Source of the DNA: Zwartia sp. | Lineage (GTDB): Bacteria > Pseudomonadota > Gammaproteobacteria > Burkholderiales > Burkholderiaceae_B | Direction of reading: 5' to 3' | Length of the DNA stretch: 6,327 nt | Assembly: GCA_030653405.1 (NCBI GenBank) | Contig: JAURZO010000031.1 | Span: forward strand, 1 to 6,327 | Shown: in pieces, positions 1 to 6,114 of the stretch | How positions within the stretch are numbered: position 1 is the first letter of the stretch | How the letters are laid out: the number at the start of each line of letters is the position of its first letter | Notes under the pieces: generated by a model | Database searches by the model: none | Seen by the model: the letters and a program-made list of their open reading frames with translations, nothing else | Told to the model about the DNA's origin: nothing | Made by a program: the position numbers and the translations under genes

Positions 1-134
1 AAAAAGCGATTGAGTTGATGGGTCTGATTCCTCTGCACTACGAGGTCAGCACATGGGCTTCACGCAAAGGCATCCAATACGGTGGCCGCGCGGATCAGTA
101 CACCCTCGCGTATTTCACTAAGCGCGCCAAGTAA
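1..134 (+). CDS. Peptide ABC transporter substrate-binding protein (SBP family 5), C-terminal fragment
   Basis: This is the 3' end of a gene that starts outside the window. The reading frame begins at base 3 and gives 43 residues before a TAA stop at 132-134. The segment IPLHYEVSTWASRKGIQY, followed by GRADQYTLA, resembles the very end of family 5 solute-binding proteins (DppA/OppA type), where a Pro-aliphatic-His stretch, a Trp and an RKG(I/L)-Y motif precede the C-terminus. These proteins sit in the periplasm and deliver peptides, or other ligands such as opines or glutathione, to the membrane permeases. Its position 45 bases before the permease genes, on the same strand, is the standard order for such an importer and supports the call. 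Most of the ligand-binding domain is missing, so the substrate cannot be judged. Confidence 0.85.
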   Translation, partial: KAIELMGLIPLHYEVSTWASRKGIQYGGRADQYTLAYFTKRAK

Positions 135-163
135 TTTTTATCTGACTTCAAACAACTACCAAC

Positions 164-169
164 TAAGGA
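164..169 (+). promoter_or_regulatory. Ribosome binding site for the GTG-initiated DppB-type permease
   Basis: The bases TAAGGA form a good Shine-Dalgarno core, with 10 bases between it and the GTG at 180-182. The site supports the GTG start over the next in-frame ATG at 240, which would remove most of the first membrane helix. The rest of the 45-base gap after the binding-protein stop shows no hairpin or T run, so transcription probably continues through it. Confidence 0.6.
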
Positions 170-179
170 CTTTTAACCA

Positions 180-1157
180 GTGACCGCTTTTATCCTACGT
201 CGTTTGGCACAGTCCTTGTTGGTGTTGTTTATCACGTCAATGTTGGTGTTCGGTGGGCTTTATCTGGTTGGGGATCCTGTTGAGATTCTCGTTCATCCAG
301 AAGCCGATCAAATTGAAAAAGAACGCGCGCGCGTCGCACTCGGTCTCGACAAGCCGGTCGTCGAACAATATTTCATTTTTCTAAAAGGTGCCGTCACTGG
401 TAATTTGGGCAACTCTTTTGTCTATGCCCGCCCAGCACTAGACATTATTTTCGAAAGAATGCCGGCCACGATGGAGCTAGCAGTTCTGGCGATGGTGATT
501 TCAGTATTTCTCGGCATCCCACTCGGGCTCTACGCGGGGCTGAGGCCAAACTCTCCATTTTCCAGACTCATCATGACGAGCTCGATTGTGGGCTTTTCAT
601 TACCGACATTCTGGGTTGGCTTGTTACTTATCATGTTGTTCGCCGTCCACCTCGGCTGGCTTCCCTCTACAGGGCGTGGACCCACCACTGATGTCTTTGG
701 ATTGCAGCTCTCGATTTTTAGCTGGGAAGGTCTCAAATATGCCTTCCTACCGGCACTCAATCTGGCACTGCTCAAACTCGCCCTCATCATCCGACTCACC
801 CGCGCGCAAACGCGTGAACAAAGTCTGTTGGATTACATCAAGTTCGCACGCGCCAAGGGGTTGAAATCAACGCGCGTCGTCGGCGTGCATTTGTTGAAGA
901 ATATTCTGATCCCTCTCGTCACCGTGATTGGCCTTGAGCTCGGCTCAGTGATTGCCTATGCCATTGTGACGGAAACAATTTTTGCCTGGCCCGGGATGGG
1001 CAAGCTCGTGATTGATTCAATTTTCCAGCTCGATCGTCCCGTCGTGGTCGCCTACCTGCTGGTGGTCGTCGCCATGTACATCATTATTAATTTGGTGGTT
1101 GATATTCTTTACTCAATGCTCGACCCAAGAGTACGTATTTCGGAGCAACACGGATGA
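180..1157 (+). CDS. DppB/OppB-type peptide ABC transporter permease
   Basis: This inner-membrane permease of 325 residues is one half of the channel of a peptide-type ABC importer and pairs with the next gene product. It begins with the family's typical basic and hydrophobic N-terminus (MTAFILRRLAQSLLVLF) forming the first helix. A periplasmic stretch carrying LGLDKPVVEQY (about residues 54-64) follows. The core binding-protein-dependent transport domain spans about residues 95-315 with several hydrophobic helices. The cytoplasmic EAA-type coupling loop, which docks on the ATPases, lies at about 218-241 (DYIKFARAKGLKS onward). The motif ETIFAWPGMGKL at 265-276 and the end LDPRVR are hallmarks of the DppB class. 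The length is usual for the family. The GTG start is preferred because it has a Shine-Dalgarno sequence and keeps the first helix. Its stop overlaps the next start by four bases. The fold is certain; the transported compound is not. Confidence 0.95.
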   Translation: MTAFILRRLAQSLLVLFITSMLVFGGLYLVGDPVEILVHPEADQIEKERARVALGLDKPVVEQYFIFLKGAVTGNLGNSFVYARPALDIIFERMPATMELAVLAMVISVFLGIPLGLYAGLRPNSPFSRLIMTSSIVGFSLPTFWVGLLLIMLFAVHLGWLPSTGRGPTTDVFGLQLSIFSWEGLKYAFLPALNLALLKLALIIRLTRAQTREQSLLDYIKFARAKGLKSTRVVGVHLLKNILIPLVTVIGLELGSVIAYAIVTETIFAWPGMGKLVIDSIFQLDRPVVVAYLLVVVAMYIIINLVVDILYSMLDPRVRISEQHG

Positions 1158-2062
1158 GCACTCCTTCAACGACAGTGCCCATGGCCAAGGTACAAACGCC
1201 CTTTAAGCGAATCTGTACGCAGTTTGCGGAAAGTCCGGTTGCGATGGTTGGTCTAGTCATGCTGGTGGTGGTGATGTTTACCGCGCTCTTCGCGCCTTGG
1301 ATTTCTCCGCAAAACCCATACGACTTGGCGAGCCTGGACTTGATGGATGCACGACTGGCGCCAGGCGAAAAAGGCCTGAACGGTCAGACCTATCTACTCG
1401 GCACTGATGGACAAGGTCGCGATATGGTTTCGGCGATCTTTTACGGTCTGCGCGTCTCGCTCTATGTCGGGCTCACCAGCGGCATCATCGCGCTGGTCAT
1501 CGGCAGCGTGATGGGCGTTTTGGCGGCTCACCTCGGCGGTCGTTTCGAACAAATCATCATGCGTCTGGTTGATATTCAACTCGGCTTTCCAGCGATTCTT
1601 GTCGCACTGGTTTTGCTTGCCGTGCTTGGCAAAGGCGTCGATAAAATCATCATCGCGCTGGTCAGTGTGCAGTGGGCCTACTATGCCCGGACTGCGCGCT
1701 CGGCTGCCTTGGTTGAACGCGGCAAAGAATATGTCGAGGCGGCGCGCTCTCTTGGTTTGAAGGGTTCGCGCATTGTCTTGCGACACCTGCTGCCCAACGC
1801 AATGGCCCCTCTGATCGTGGTGGGTACGGTTCAGGTCGCGCATGCGATCGCCCTGGAAGCCACCCTGTCCTTTCTCGGTCTTGGGTTGCCCGCGACTGAG
1901 CCCTCGCTTGGGTTACTCATCTCTAATGGCTACGAATATTTAATGTCGGGCAAATACTGGATCAGCGTTTATCCCGGCATTGCGTTGTTAATCACGATTC
2001 TCGCGATCAATCTCGTGGGCGATCAACTGCGCGACATTTTGAATCCGAGGTTGTCACGATGA
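1154..2062 (+). CDS. DppC/OppC-type peptide ABC transporter permease
   Basis: This second inner-membrane permease of 302 residues would form the heterodimeric channel with the DppB-type protein. An N-terminal cytoplasmic tail leads into the first helix at about residues 29-49. LGTDGQGRD (82-90), a DppC-class signature, follows, and then the helical core. The EAA coupling loop is at about 192-215 (EYVEAARSLGLKGSRIVLRH and following residues). EATLSFLGLGLP (235-246) and the end DQLRDILNPRL are likewise characteristic of the family. The ATG overlaps the stop of the previous gene as ATGA, and GGAG at 1142-1145 lies eight bases upstream, so translation is probably coupled. An internal ATG at codon 10 is possible but has no comparable support. 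Length and motifs are intact and nothing suggests decay. Confidence 0.95.
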   Translation: MSTPSTTVPMAKVQTPFKRICTQFAESPVAMVGLVMLVVVMFTALFAPWISPQNPYDLASLDLMDARLAPGEKGLNGQTYLLGTDGQGRDMVSAIFYGLRVSLYVGLTSGIIALVIGSVMGVLAAHLGGRFEQIIMRLVDIQLGFPAILVALVLLAVLGKGVDKIIIALVSVQWAYYARTARSAALVERGKEYVEAARSLGLKGSRIVLRHLLPNAMAPLIVVGTVQVAHAIALEATLSFLGLGLPATEPSLGLLISNGYEYLMSGKYWISVYPGIALLITILAINLVGDQLRDILNPRLSR

Positions 2063-3054
2063 GCGCGCTCCTGACGGTAAAAGGGCTCCGTACCGAGTTC
2101 TTGACAAGAGATGGCATCTTGCCCGCGGTCGCAGATGTCTCGCTTGAACTCAAGCGAGGAGAAGTTTTGGGCTTGGTGGGTGAGTCCGGTTCGGGCAAAT
2201 CCGTGACGGGCTTTTCCATCATGGGCTTAGTGGATGCACCAGGCAAAATTGCTGGAGGCAGCATCATTTTTGATGGACAGGAGCTTGTGGGCGCAGACGA
2301 GGAAACTCTTCGTCGCTTGCGAGGTCGTCGGATTGCCATGATTTTTCAAGATCCGATGATGACGCTCAATCCCGTCTTGACGGTCGAGACTCAAATGGTC
2401 GAAACCGTGCTGGCGCATGAGTCTGTCAGCCGTGCCGTTGCTCGTGAGCGTTCCGTTGAAGTGCTCGGCAAAGTCGGCATCGCCTCGCCCAGTGAGCGGC
2501 TAGGTCAATATCCTCATCAGTTTTCAGGCGGGATGCGTCAACGCGTCGCGATCGCCATTGCGATGTTGCACAAGCCAGACTTGATTATCGCGGACGAACC
2601 GACCACCGCGCTGGATGTGACCGTGCAAGGCCAGATTCTGTATGAAATGCAACAACTCGTGAGCCAGTCTGGCACCGCCTTAATCTGGATTACGCATGAT
2701 CTGGCGGTGGTCGCAGGCTTGGCCGACAACATTGCCGTGATGTATGCGGGACGTATCGTTGAGCATGGCGCGGCCGACGACGTCCTGAGCAACCCGACCC
2801 ACCCTTATACCCGTGGCTTGCTGGACTCCGTGCCAGCCACCACCACCCCGGGGCAGCGCCTGCGTCAAATCCCCGGCTCTGCGCCGTCCATCATGCAACT
2901 TGGTGCGGGCTGTGCGTTTGAAGCCCGCTGCACCAGAGTGCTGCCCGCCTGTTCAATCATGCCCGGCATGGTGATGATCGGCTCACGCAGCACGCGGTGC
3001 TGGAATCCCATCGTTCAGCAGCCTTCCACTGCGTCAACGGAGAGCGTAGCGTGA
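2059..3054 (+). CDS. DppD/OppD-type peptide ABC transporter ATP-binding protein
   Basis: This cytoplasmic ATPase subunit of 331 residues should drive import together with the following DppF-type subunit. All nucleotide-binding motifs are visible: Walker A GESGSGKS (41-48), Q-loop glutamine 97 in MIFQDPM, ABC signature SGGMRQR (156-162), Walker B LIIADEPTTALD (175-186) with catalytic Glu180, and the switch His213. The oligopeptide-type C-terminal extension starts near NPTHPYTRGLL (245-255). It contains cysteines 285, 291, 298 and 314 in an arrangement like that reported to bind a [4Fe-4S] cluster in Dpp/Opp ATPases. The last 20 or so residues look less like the family consensus. The start overlaps the previous stop (ATGA), and its own stop overlaps the next start (GTGA), so the gene sits inside a translationally coupled block. 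Confidence 0.95.
   Translation: MSALLTVKGLRTEFLTRDGILPAVADVSLELKRGEVLGLVGESGSGKSVTGFSIMGLVDAPGKIAGGSIIFDGQELVGADEETLRRLRGRRIAMIFQDPMMTLNPVLTVETQMVETVLAHESVSRAVARERSVEVLGKVGIASPSERLGQYPHQFSGGMRQRVAIAIAMLHKPDLIIADEPTTALDVTVQGQILYEMQQLVSQSGTALIWITHDLAVVAGLADNIAVMYAGRIVEHGAADDVLSNPTHPYTRGLLDSVPATTTPGQRLRQIPGSAPSIMQLGAGCAFEARCTRVLPACSIMPGMVMIGSRSTRCWNPIVQQPSTASTESVA
3039..3042 (+). promoter_or_regulatory. Ribosome binding site that sets the GTG start of the DppF-type gene
   Basis: GGAG (extending to GGAGAG at 3039-3044) lies eight bases before the GTG at 3051. This is the same core and spacing as GGAG upstream of the DppC-type gene. It favours initiation at 3051 rather than at the in-frame ATG at 2997. 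Confidence 0.6.
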
Positions 3055-4031
3055 CCGAATTACTTGCCTTTGACCATGTTTCCAAACGCTTCGGACGCAA
3101 GCTCGATATTTTTGAAAAAGTCGCGCGCGTGTTTGGCTCCAAAGTCCAAGCGCAGACTGTGCACGCCGTGGATAACGTCACATTTACGATTAACCAGGGC
3201 GAAGTCGTCGGGCTGGTGGGTGAATCTGGCTGTGGCAAATCCACCTTGGGCCGTCTGGGCTGTGGCTTGCACACACCCTCTGAAGGTACTGTTCGCTATC
3301 GCGGCCAGCCGCTCGAGAGTCAAGGTGGCGTGCGTCGCCCGGTACAACTCATTTTTCAGGATCCTTTTGCCTCTCTGAATCCACGCATGCGCGTGGTAGA
3401 TATCGTTGGCGAGGCGCCTCGCGTGCATGGACTGGTGGACAGCGCGCAGATGCACGACTATACGGCCACACTGCTCAAGCGTGTGGGCCTGGATCCTTCC
3501 TATATGCAGCGCTACCCCCATCAGTTTTCGGGTGGTCAGCGCGCGCGTATTGGTATCGCACGCGCGTTAGCGGTCAAGCCAGAGTTTTTGGTGTGCGATG
3601 AAGCCGTGGCGGCCTTGGATGTTTCGATCCAGGCGCAGGTGTTAAATCTGTTCATGGATCTGCGCGATGAACTTGGCCTGACCTATTTGTTCATCAGCCA
3701 CGATTTAGGTGTCGTCAGGCATTTGTCCAATCGCGTTGTCGTGATGTATCTGGGGCGAGTGGCCGAAATTGCGCCCACAGAGGAGCTTTTTGCGCAGCCC
3801 AACCACCCCTACACACAAGCGCTCTTGCAAGAAATTCCCCGTATCGACCGTAAGCATCGCAGCTTCGTTCCGATTCGTGGCGAGATCCCCTCACCGCTTG
3901 CGCCACCGTCAGGCTGTCATTTTCATCCGCGCTGTCCCAAGGCCATGCCACGCTGCTCCGTCGAGGCGCCTGCCTTGCGCGAGATCAGCCCAGGACGTCA
4001 CTCGGCCTGTCATCTGAACGATCCTAATTAG
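3051..4031 (+). CDS. DppF/OppF-type peptide ABC transporter ATP-binding protein
   Basis: This second ATPase subunit has 326 residues when read from the GTG at 3051. I prefer that start to the ATG at 2997 because it gives a GTGA overlap with the previous stop, has GGAG eight bases upstream, and puts the usual beta strand TELLAFDHVSKRF at the N-terminus. The longer frame adds 18 residues that translate the preceding gene's tail out of frame. Walker A is GESGCGKS (57-64), the Q-loop is Gln103 in IFQDPFASLNPR, the signature is SGGQRARIGIARAL (160-173), Walker B is LVCDEAVAALD (180-190) with Glu184, and the switch is His217. Walker B reads DEAVAALD where DEPVSALD is common. The DppF-type long insertion between strand 1 and Walker A is present. 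Cysteines 289, 295, 302 and 320 form a possible [4Fe-4S] set. It would pair with the DppD-type subunit. Confidence 0.94.
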   Translation: MTELLAFDHVSKRFGRKLDIFEKVARVFGSKVQAQTVHAVDNVTFTINQGEVVGLVGESGCGKSTLGRLGCGLHTPSEGTVRYRGQPLESQGGVRRPVQLIFQDPFASLNPRMRVVDIVGEAPRVHGLVDSAQMHDYTATLLKRVGLDPSYMQRYPHQFSGGQRARIGIARALAVKPEFLVCDEAVAALDVSIQAQVLNLFMDLRDELGLTYLFISHDLGVVRHLSNRVVVMYLGRVAEIAPTEELFAQPNHPYTQALLQEIPRIDRKHRSFVPIRGEIPSPLAPPSGCHFHPRCPKAMPRCSVEAPALREISPGRHSACHLNDPN

Positions 4032-4049
4032 TCTTTTCAAAGTAACAAT

Positions 4050-5015
4050 ATGAAACAGCCTTATCCAATTGAAATCCAAGCACCCGACATCAGTGCTTGG
4101 GAAACTTCCAATACCGGTGTGCCATACGTCTGGAGTTTTGACTCCGGCAAAGCCGGCCCGCACGTCATGGTTCAAGCACTGACGCATGGCAACGAATTCT
4201 GTGGCGCGATTGCCGTGGATTGGTTCTTACGCCAACAAGTCAAACCGAAAGTCGGCCGACTGACCATCGCGTTTGCCAACACACTGGCTTACTCGCGCTG
4301 GGATCCTGAACGCCCTAGTGCAAGCCGTTATGTGGATGAGGATTTCAATCGCGTCTGGGGCGATGATGTCCTGTTTGGCTCCAGAGACTCTGCCGAGCTC
4401 AGACGTGCGCGTGTCTTGCAGCCCTTTGTAGATGCCGCTGACTATTTGCTGGACATCCACTCGATGTCCGAACCGTGTGCACCGATCATGGTCTGCGGTG
4501 CGACAGGTCAAGGCGGCGAAAAGAGTGCCGCGCTCACCAAACGCATCGGACTGCCTGAGTATCTGCTGATTGATACCGGCCACCCAGCCGGCCTGCGCAT
4601 GATTGAGCGAGGCGGGTTTGGAAAACCAGACGATCCTCGCACGGGACTTTTAATCGAATGTGGTCAGCATTGGGAAAAACTGGCAGCAGATGTTGCCAAT
4701 GACACTTTGCTGAGATTTTTACGCTTGTTTGGCATGATCGACGATGCTTTTGTCCAACCCGCACTTCGTCTGCCTTTATCACCGCGTCAACGAATCGTGC
4801 GCGTCACGGAAGCGGTGGTGGCTAAATCAACCGGGTTCCGCTTCAACAAAGACTACAAAGGTCTGGAAGTCGTGCCCAAGAAAGGCGATATCGTCGCCAC
4901 CGATGGTGATCTGACGATCCGCGTGCCCTACGACAACACGGTGCTCGTCATGCCTTCGACGTCGAATGTCAAAGTGGGTTCGACGACGGTTCGTTTTGGA
5001 CAGATCGAAGACTGA
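4050..5015 (+). CDS. M14-family zinc hydrolase, succinylglutamate desuccinylase/aspartoacylase-like
   Basis: This protein of 321 residues has no signal peptide or membrane helix, so it should be cytoplasmic. It carries the catalytic layout of the AstE/ASPA group of zinc carboxypeptidase-fold enzymes: HGNE (46-49) with zinc ligands His46 and Glu49, the substrate-binding DFNR (98-101), the third ligand His137 in DIHS, and Glu203 in LIECGQH as the likely catalytic acid/base. A C-terminal beta-rich domain covers about 245-320. Family members remove acyl groups from N-acylated amino acids (N-succinylglutamate, N-acetylaspartate, N-acetyl-diaminobutyrate). It starts 18 bases after the DppF-type stop with only a weak Shine-Dalgarno-like AAAGTAA, and it is the last gene before a terminator, so it is probably co-transcribed with the importer. 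I infer that it hydrolyses what the transporter brings in. The exact substrate is unknown, and a peptidase role is also possible. Confidence 0.88.
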   Translation: MKQPYPIEIQAPDISAWETSNTGVPYVWSFDSGKAGPHVMVQALTHGNEFCGAIAVDWFLRQQVKPKVGRLTIAFANTLAYSRWDPERPSASRYVDEDFNRVWGDDVLFGSRDSAELRRARVLQPFVDAADYLLDIHSMSEPCAPIMVCGATGQGGEKSAALTKRIGLPEYLLIDTGHPAGLRMIERGGFGKPDDPRTGLLIECGQHWEKLAADVANDTLLRFLRLFGMIDDAFVQPALRLPLSPRQRIVRVTEAVVAKSTGFRFNKDYKGLEVVPKKGDIVATDGDLTIRVPYDNTVLVMPSTSNVKVGSTTVRFGQIED

Positions 5016-5033
5016 GTATTGGCTGTTTTTTAG

Positions 5034-5070
5034 AAAAAAGGGCGATGCTTTGAGTAGCATCGCCCTTTTT
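5034..5070. terminator. Bidirectional Rho-independent terminator between convergent genes
   Basis: A perfect 10-bp stem pairs GGGCGATGCT (5040-5049) with AGCATCGCCC (5056-5065) around the six-base loop TTGAGT. Six A residues before it and five T residues after it extend the helix, and they supply a terminal U tract in both transcription directions. It lies 25 bases or less after the M14 gene stop and about 26 bases after the Bug gene stop on the other strand. It should therefore end both transcripts. Confidence 0.92.
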
Positions 5071-5095
5071 ACTTTATACGAATCACCTCAAACTG

Positions 5096-6076
5096 TTACT
5101 GCTGGATCGTAATGTTGCGATCCTTGATGATTTTGCCCCAGGTCTCCGACTCTTTGGCAATGTACTTGGCCAGATCATCCCGGGTACCGGGTTCAAGCGT
5201 CAAGCCTTGAGCCAGCAAAGCAGCCTTGACTTCTTTATCGGTAATCACCTTAACGATTTCCTGATTCCAGCGATCTAAGATCGCGGGAGGCGTTTTGGCG
5301 GAAGCCACAAACGCATACCAGTTTCTGGCATCAAACCCAGGATAGCCTGACTCGGCAATGGTTGGGATGTCAGGAAAAATGTCAGCGCGCTGCTCACTCG
5401 TCACAGCCAATGGAATCAACTTGCCAGAGCGAATATGAGGCGCGGCGGAGGGCAATGCCGAGTAATACACGGTCACGCGATTGCCAATGACATCGACCGT
5501 CGCAGCACCACCACCCTTGTAGGGGATGTGCACGATGTCCACACCCGCACGCTGATTAAACAACTCACCCTGCAGATGTGAGGCCGAGCCAGCACCGGTC
5601 GAGGCAAAAGTGAGCTTGCCCGGTTCTTTCTTGGCAAGATCAACCAGGTCCTTGAGCGACTTGATGCCAGACTCAGGCGATACCAACAGCACGTTGGGGA
5701 AACTACCGCCCATCGCGAGAGGTGCGAGATCCTTAACCGGATCATAAGGAATTTTCATCAGATGCGATGCGATCGACAAGGGACCAATCGACCCCAGCAA
5801 GATCACGGATCCATCAGTCGGACCGGTCGCGACGACGTTCGTGACGATGTTTCCACCCGCACCGGGTTTATTGTCGACCACAATTTTTTGGCCGATGTTT
5901 TCGGACAACTTTTTGCCGATAATCCGTGCGGCAATATCATTGGCTCCACCAGGTGGAAAGCCGACATAAAGGGTCACCGCTTTGGCAGGAGGAAACTCTT
6001 GCGCGACAACTGGACTACCAAGAGCGCCAAACAATAGCGCTGCAGTTAGCGCAATCACAGGGGATTTAAATTTCAT
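5096..6076 (-). CDS. Bug/TctC-family tripartite tricarboxylate transporter substrate-binding protein
   Basis: This exported binding protein has 326 residues, the usual length for the Bug family. The N-terminus is a Sec signal peptide: a basic MKFK, a hydrophobic core to about residue 20, and a probable cleavage site after VVA (residue 25), leaving QEFPPAK. Family landmarks are GFPPGGANDIAAR (39-51), which includes conserved Asp47 in the first ligand loop, VDNKPGAGGN (67-76), HIPYKGGG (183-190) and PTIAESGYPGFDARNWYAF (238-256). Bug proteins bind small carboxylates or amino acids in the periplasm and pass them to TctA/TctB-type membrane proteins or act in sensing. No such partner is visible here. 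The ATG at 6074-6076 follows a weak GAGA (6082-6085 on the opposite strand). The upstream gene on the same strand ends 38 bases away, so the two may share a transcript. The ligand cannot be assigned. Confidence 0.95.
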   Translation of the reverse strand: MKFKSPVIALTAALLFGALGSPVVAQEFPPAKAVTLYVGFPPGGANDIAARIIGKKLSENIGQKIVVDNKPGAGGNIVTNVVATGPTDGSVILLGSIGPLSIASHLMKIPYDPVKDLAPLAMGGSFPNVLLVSPESGIKSLKDLVDLAKKEPGKLTFASTGAGSASHLQGELFNQRAGVDIVHIPYKGGGAATVDVIGNRVTVYYSALPSAAPHIRSGKLIPLAVTSEQRADIFPDIPTIAESGYPGFDARNWYAFVASAKTPPAILDRWNQEIVKVITDKEVKAALLAQGLTLEPGTRDDLAKYIAKESETWGKIIKDRNITIQQ

Positions 6077-6114
6077 TGAAGTCTCAAAAATGTCATTGGT
6101 TTTTGCGCAGAACT

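Noticed and set aside
135..179. Possible promoter or attenuator between the binding protein and the permease
   Set aside because: The 45-base gap has no hairpin, T run or convincing -35/-10 pair, only a Shine-Dalgarno sequence.
323..334. A perfect 12-base palindrome ACGCGCGCGCGT
   Set aside because: It lies inside the DppB-type gene and simply encodes alternating Arg/Ala/Val codons. There is no second copy or regulatory context, so an operator is not supported.
1394..1843. A 149-codon open frame on the minus strand inside the DppC-type gene
   Set aside because: It is wholly antisense to a gene with intact family motifs, and its translation is rich in His, Asp, Gln and Arg with no recognisable domain. 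It is an antisense shadow.
2161..3250. Similar DNA around 2170-2210 and 3205-3245 that looks like a direct repeat
   Set aside because: Both encode the Walker A loop of paralogous ATPases, so the similarity reflects shared protein ancestry rather than a mobile or regulatory repeat.
3060..3521. A 153-codon minus-strand open frame inside the DppF-type gene
   Set aside because: It overlaps the Walker A and Q-loop coding region on the opposite strand and shows no domain or supported start. The coding signal belongs to the + strand.
4227..4583. A 118-codon minus-strand open frame inside the M14 gene
   Set aside because: It lies opposite the zinc-site coding region, has no recognisable product and has no convincing ribosome binding site.
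6077..6114. Possible promoter for the Bug-type gene in the short gap after trhO
   Set aside because: The 38-base gap shows no clear -35/-10 pair. A promoter may lie within the upstream gene, but nothing in the sequence lets me place it.
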